Assembly (NCBI GenBank): GCA_944322575.1 | Contig: CALUPK010000005.1 | Location: forward strand, 1 to 64,000 | Reading direction: 5' to 3' | Origin: an uncultured Bacteroidales bacterium | Lineage (GTDB): Bacteria; Bacteroidota; Bacteroidia; Bacteroidales; UBA932 | DNA length: 64,000 nucleotides | In this document: positions 62,279-64,000 of the stretch, one piece after another | Position numbering within the stretch: the first letter of the stretch is position 1 | How the letters are laid out: each line of letters starts with the position of its first letter | Translations under genes and position numbers: made by a program | The notes under the pieces: generated by a model | Database searches by the model: none | Seen by the model: the letters and a program-made list of their open reading frames with translations, nothing else | What the model was told of the DNA's origin: nothing

Positions 62279-64000
62279 TTATGATGCCGCTGTATTTAGA
62301 TGTAAGTTTTGCCCGTTTCAGTTTCAGTGTCTGGGACAGCAGGCCGTTTGTGGGTGTCCACTCATCGCATACGACACGCTCGCGTTTTATCTGTTCGTGT
62401 GGAGCCAGCTTGGAGTTGGTCTGGTCTACGATGCTGTGGATGAACGCGACAGCCTTGGGCTCTGCTGCAAGCTGGTGGTTGTCCAGTTCTCCGAGTCCGT
62501 TTTCCTGAGCCCAGTGGCGCAGGTGGTCGAAGTCGGGGACGATGACGGCCGAGGCAAATTTCTGATTCTCTCCAAAGACAAAGCAGTTCTGGATATACGG
62601 AGACTCCTTGAGCAGGTTCTCGATTACCTGCGGGGCTACGTATTTGCCGAGAGAGAGTTTGAAGATTTCCTTCTTGCGGTCAGTTATCTGAAGGTACTTG
62701 CCGTCTACAAGGCGTCCGATATCTCCGGTGTGGAGGAATCCGTCTGAATCGATTACTTCGCTGGTTGCCTCAGGATTCTTGTAGTAACCGAGCATGACGT
62801 GTGGCCCTTTGGTGAGAATCTCGCCATCCTCGGCAAACTTCAGTTCTGTGCGTTCCATCGGCTTGCCGACGGTGCCGATGATGTTGATGCCCTCCACCGG
62901 ATTGTTCACTGCGATGACGGGGGAGGCCTCGGTCATACCGTAGCCTTCGTAGATGTGGAGGCGTGCGGCATTGAAGAGTCGGATGATCTTGGCCTGAATG
63001 GAAGAGCCGCCGGATACTATGAGCATCTCGTGACCGCCGAGATTGTCTCTCCACTTGCTGTAGACGAGACGGTCGTATAGATTGCGTTTCGCTCTGTATA
63101 TCAGACGATTATTGTAGTTATCGTAGTTGTTGGCAAAGTTCCAGGCGAGTCTATAGACAGTCTTTTTGAAGCCTTTTAGATGCTTGCCGGCCGCTTCGAG
63201 CTTCGAGTACATCATTTCTAAAACACGCGGCACAGCACAGAATCCGTCGGCGTGACAGTCGGCCAAATCTCTGGCCAAAGTACCTAAACTCTCTGCGTAA
63301 TAGATACTTATGCCGATATACTGGTATTCGTAGTTCATGCTTCTCTCGTAGACGTGGCACAAGGGCAGGAAGCTGAGCATCTTCTGGTCAGAGCGGACGG
63401 TCTGCTTGACGGCATGGCCGTAGGCGTTGAACATCAGGTTGTGGTGGGAGAGGACTACGCCTTTGGGGGTACCGGTGGTGCCTGAGGTATAGATGATGGA
63501 GACGGGCTCGTCAGTATCGGTTTCGGTCTTAATCTTCTCTATCACAGGCTTCTGGACAAGTTCCACACGTTCTCCTATCTGATATAAATCTCTGAAACAC
63601 TGGATGTTGTCCGAGTCGTCCATGAGGATAATCCGTGCCGGCTGCTTCATCTTTTGTACTATCGGCTCTATTTTGCGGTACTGGCTCATGGTCCCGATGA
63701 TGATGATCTTGGCATCGCTGTGGTTGAATATATAGAGGTATTCATCGGCACTGAGGGTAGGGTAGACGGGTACGTGTATGAGGCCGGCCATGCTCAGGCC
63801 CATGTCGGTGAAGTTCCATTCGGGCCGGTTGTTGCAGATGGTCACGACCTTGTCGCCCTTGCCGTATCCCATGGATGAGAGGGCGTAGGCAATGAGATGT
63901 GAATAGCGTACGTAGTCCTTGACACTGAATCGGATCCATTCCTTACCGCTGCGGCGGCAGAGCATATCCTGTTTGTCCGGAAACCTCTCTTCGAGCTTGG
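62262..64000 (-). CDS. Long-chain acyl-CoA synthetase (AMP-binding), N-terminus outside the window
   Basis: At least 578 residues; the frame stays open past the window edge (..LEERFPDKQDM..), so the start is missing. The AMP-binding motif SIIYTSGTTGTPKGV and GYGMTEASPVIAV, TGDIGRLVDGKYLQITDRKK and the Lys region KLKRAKLTSKY are conserved. It activates fatty acids to acyl-CoA in the cytoplasm or at the membrane. It is the upstream partner of the acetyltransferase, which starts inside its end. Confidence 0.94.
   Translation of the reverse strand, partial: KLEERFPDKQDMLCRRSGKEWIRFSVKDYVRYSHLIAYALSSMGYGKGDKVVTICNNRPEWNFTDMGLSMAGLIHVPVYPTLSADEYLYIFNHSDAKIIIIGTMSQYRKIEPIVQKMKQPARIILMDDSDNIQCFRDLYQIGERVELVQKPVIEKIKTETDTDEPVSIIYTSGTTGTPKGVVLSHHNLMFNAYGHAVKQTVRSDQKMLSFLPLCHVYERSMNYEYQYIGISIYYAESLGTLARDLADCHADGFCAVPRVLEMMYSKLEAAGKHLKGFKKTVYRLAWNFANNYDNYNNRLIYRAKRNLYDRLVYSKWRDNLGGHEMLIVSGGSSIQAKIIRLFNAARLHIYEGYGMTEASPVIAVNNPVEGINIIGTVGKPMERTELKFAEDGEILTKGPHVMLGYYKNPEATSEVIDSDGFLHTGDIGRLVDGKYLQITDRKKEIFKLSLGKYVAPQVIENLLKESPYIQNCFVFGENQKFASAVIVPDFDHLRHWAQENGLGELDNHQLAAEPKAVAFIHSIVDQTNSKLAPHEQIKRERVVCDEWTPTNGLLSQTLKLKRAKLTSKYSGIISEIYR

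Overview
The window looks like a piece of a Bacteroidales (Bacteroidota) chromosome. Three things point there. Promoters carry the Bacteroidota -7 element TAnnTTTG, several with a TTTG or TTG element about 20 bp upstream. Shine-Dalgarno sequences are mostly absent. The gene content is typical of the order: 6-bladed beta-propeller lipoproteins, DUF3244, DUF3089, membrane-anchored HTH regulators, AAA/DUF4143 ATPase, YfhO, a sodium-neurotransmitter-type symporter, and the block coaX / outer-membrane protein / TPR protein / lptC / ppiD. Most of the first 30 kb is GC-rich. From about 30 kb the sequence is more AT-rich, most strongly at 30.4-34.3 kb.

Layout. 1-8.9 kb: the end of a probable propeller protein, then a four-gene tripartite efflux operon (TolC, adaptor, two RND permeases). 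8.8-14.5 kb: minus-strand transporters (MFS, YfhO, MFS) and a truncated duplicate of the second MFS. 14.5-22.6 kb: a Fic-family AMP transferase gene bracketed by two nearly identical palindromic elements, then a lipoprotein operon (M49-like zinc peptidase, DUF3089 hydrolase, lipoprotein-TM-HTH regulator) and two propeller lipoproteins. 22.6-30.2 kb: a nuclease remnant, three 33-bp repeats, an AAA/DUF4143 ATPase, tRNA-Ala(GGC), a symporter with dihydrofolate reductase, a sigma-54-type two-component pair and an S9-type hydrolase. 30.4-36.1 kb: an AT-rich minus-strand island with a TPR-TM-HTH regulator, a DUF3244 protein, two propeller lipoproteins, two paralogous secreted Cys-rich peptides and a membrane thioredoxin-like protein. 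36.2-47.7 kb: thyA, an endonuclease/phosphatase, ppiD, lptC, TPR, OMP, coaX and mfd, all minus. 48-56 kb: ruvB, three surface-polysaccharide genes, fumarate reductase flavoprotein and iron-sulfur subunits, and a hydrolase, all plus. 56-64 kb: hflX, tonB, mdh, ybeY, mnmG, an acetyltransferase and an acyl-CoA synthetase cut by the window edge.

Most interesting: (1) the island at 30.4-36.1 kb. Its two Cys-rich peptides share the exact spacing C-x9-C-x16-C-x3-C-x6-CC-x4-C-x-C and sit in one operon with propeller lipoproteins, DUF3244 and a CxxC protein, downstream of a membrane HTH regulator. I infer an envelope peptide or signalling system. (2) The fic gene between two copies of a 37-bp palindrome in opposite orientation, each next to a promoter, suggesting an autoregulatory circuit that also touches the downstream lipoprotein operon. 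(3) Two parS-like palindromes in and just after mnmG, suggesting that this region lies near the chromosome origin.
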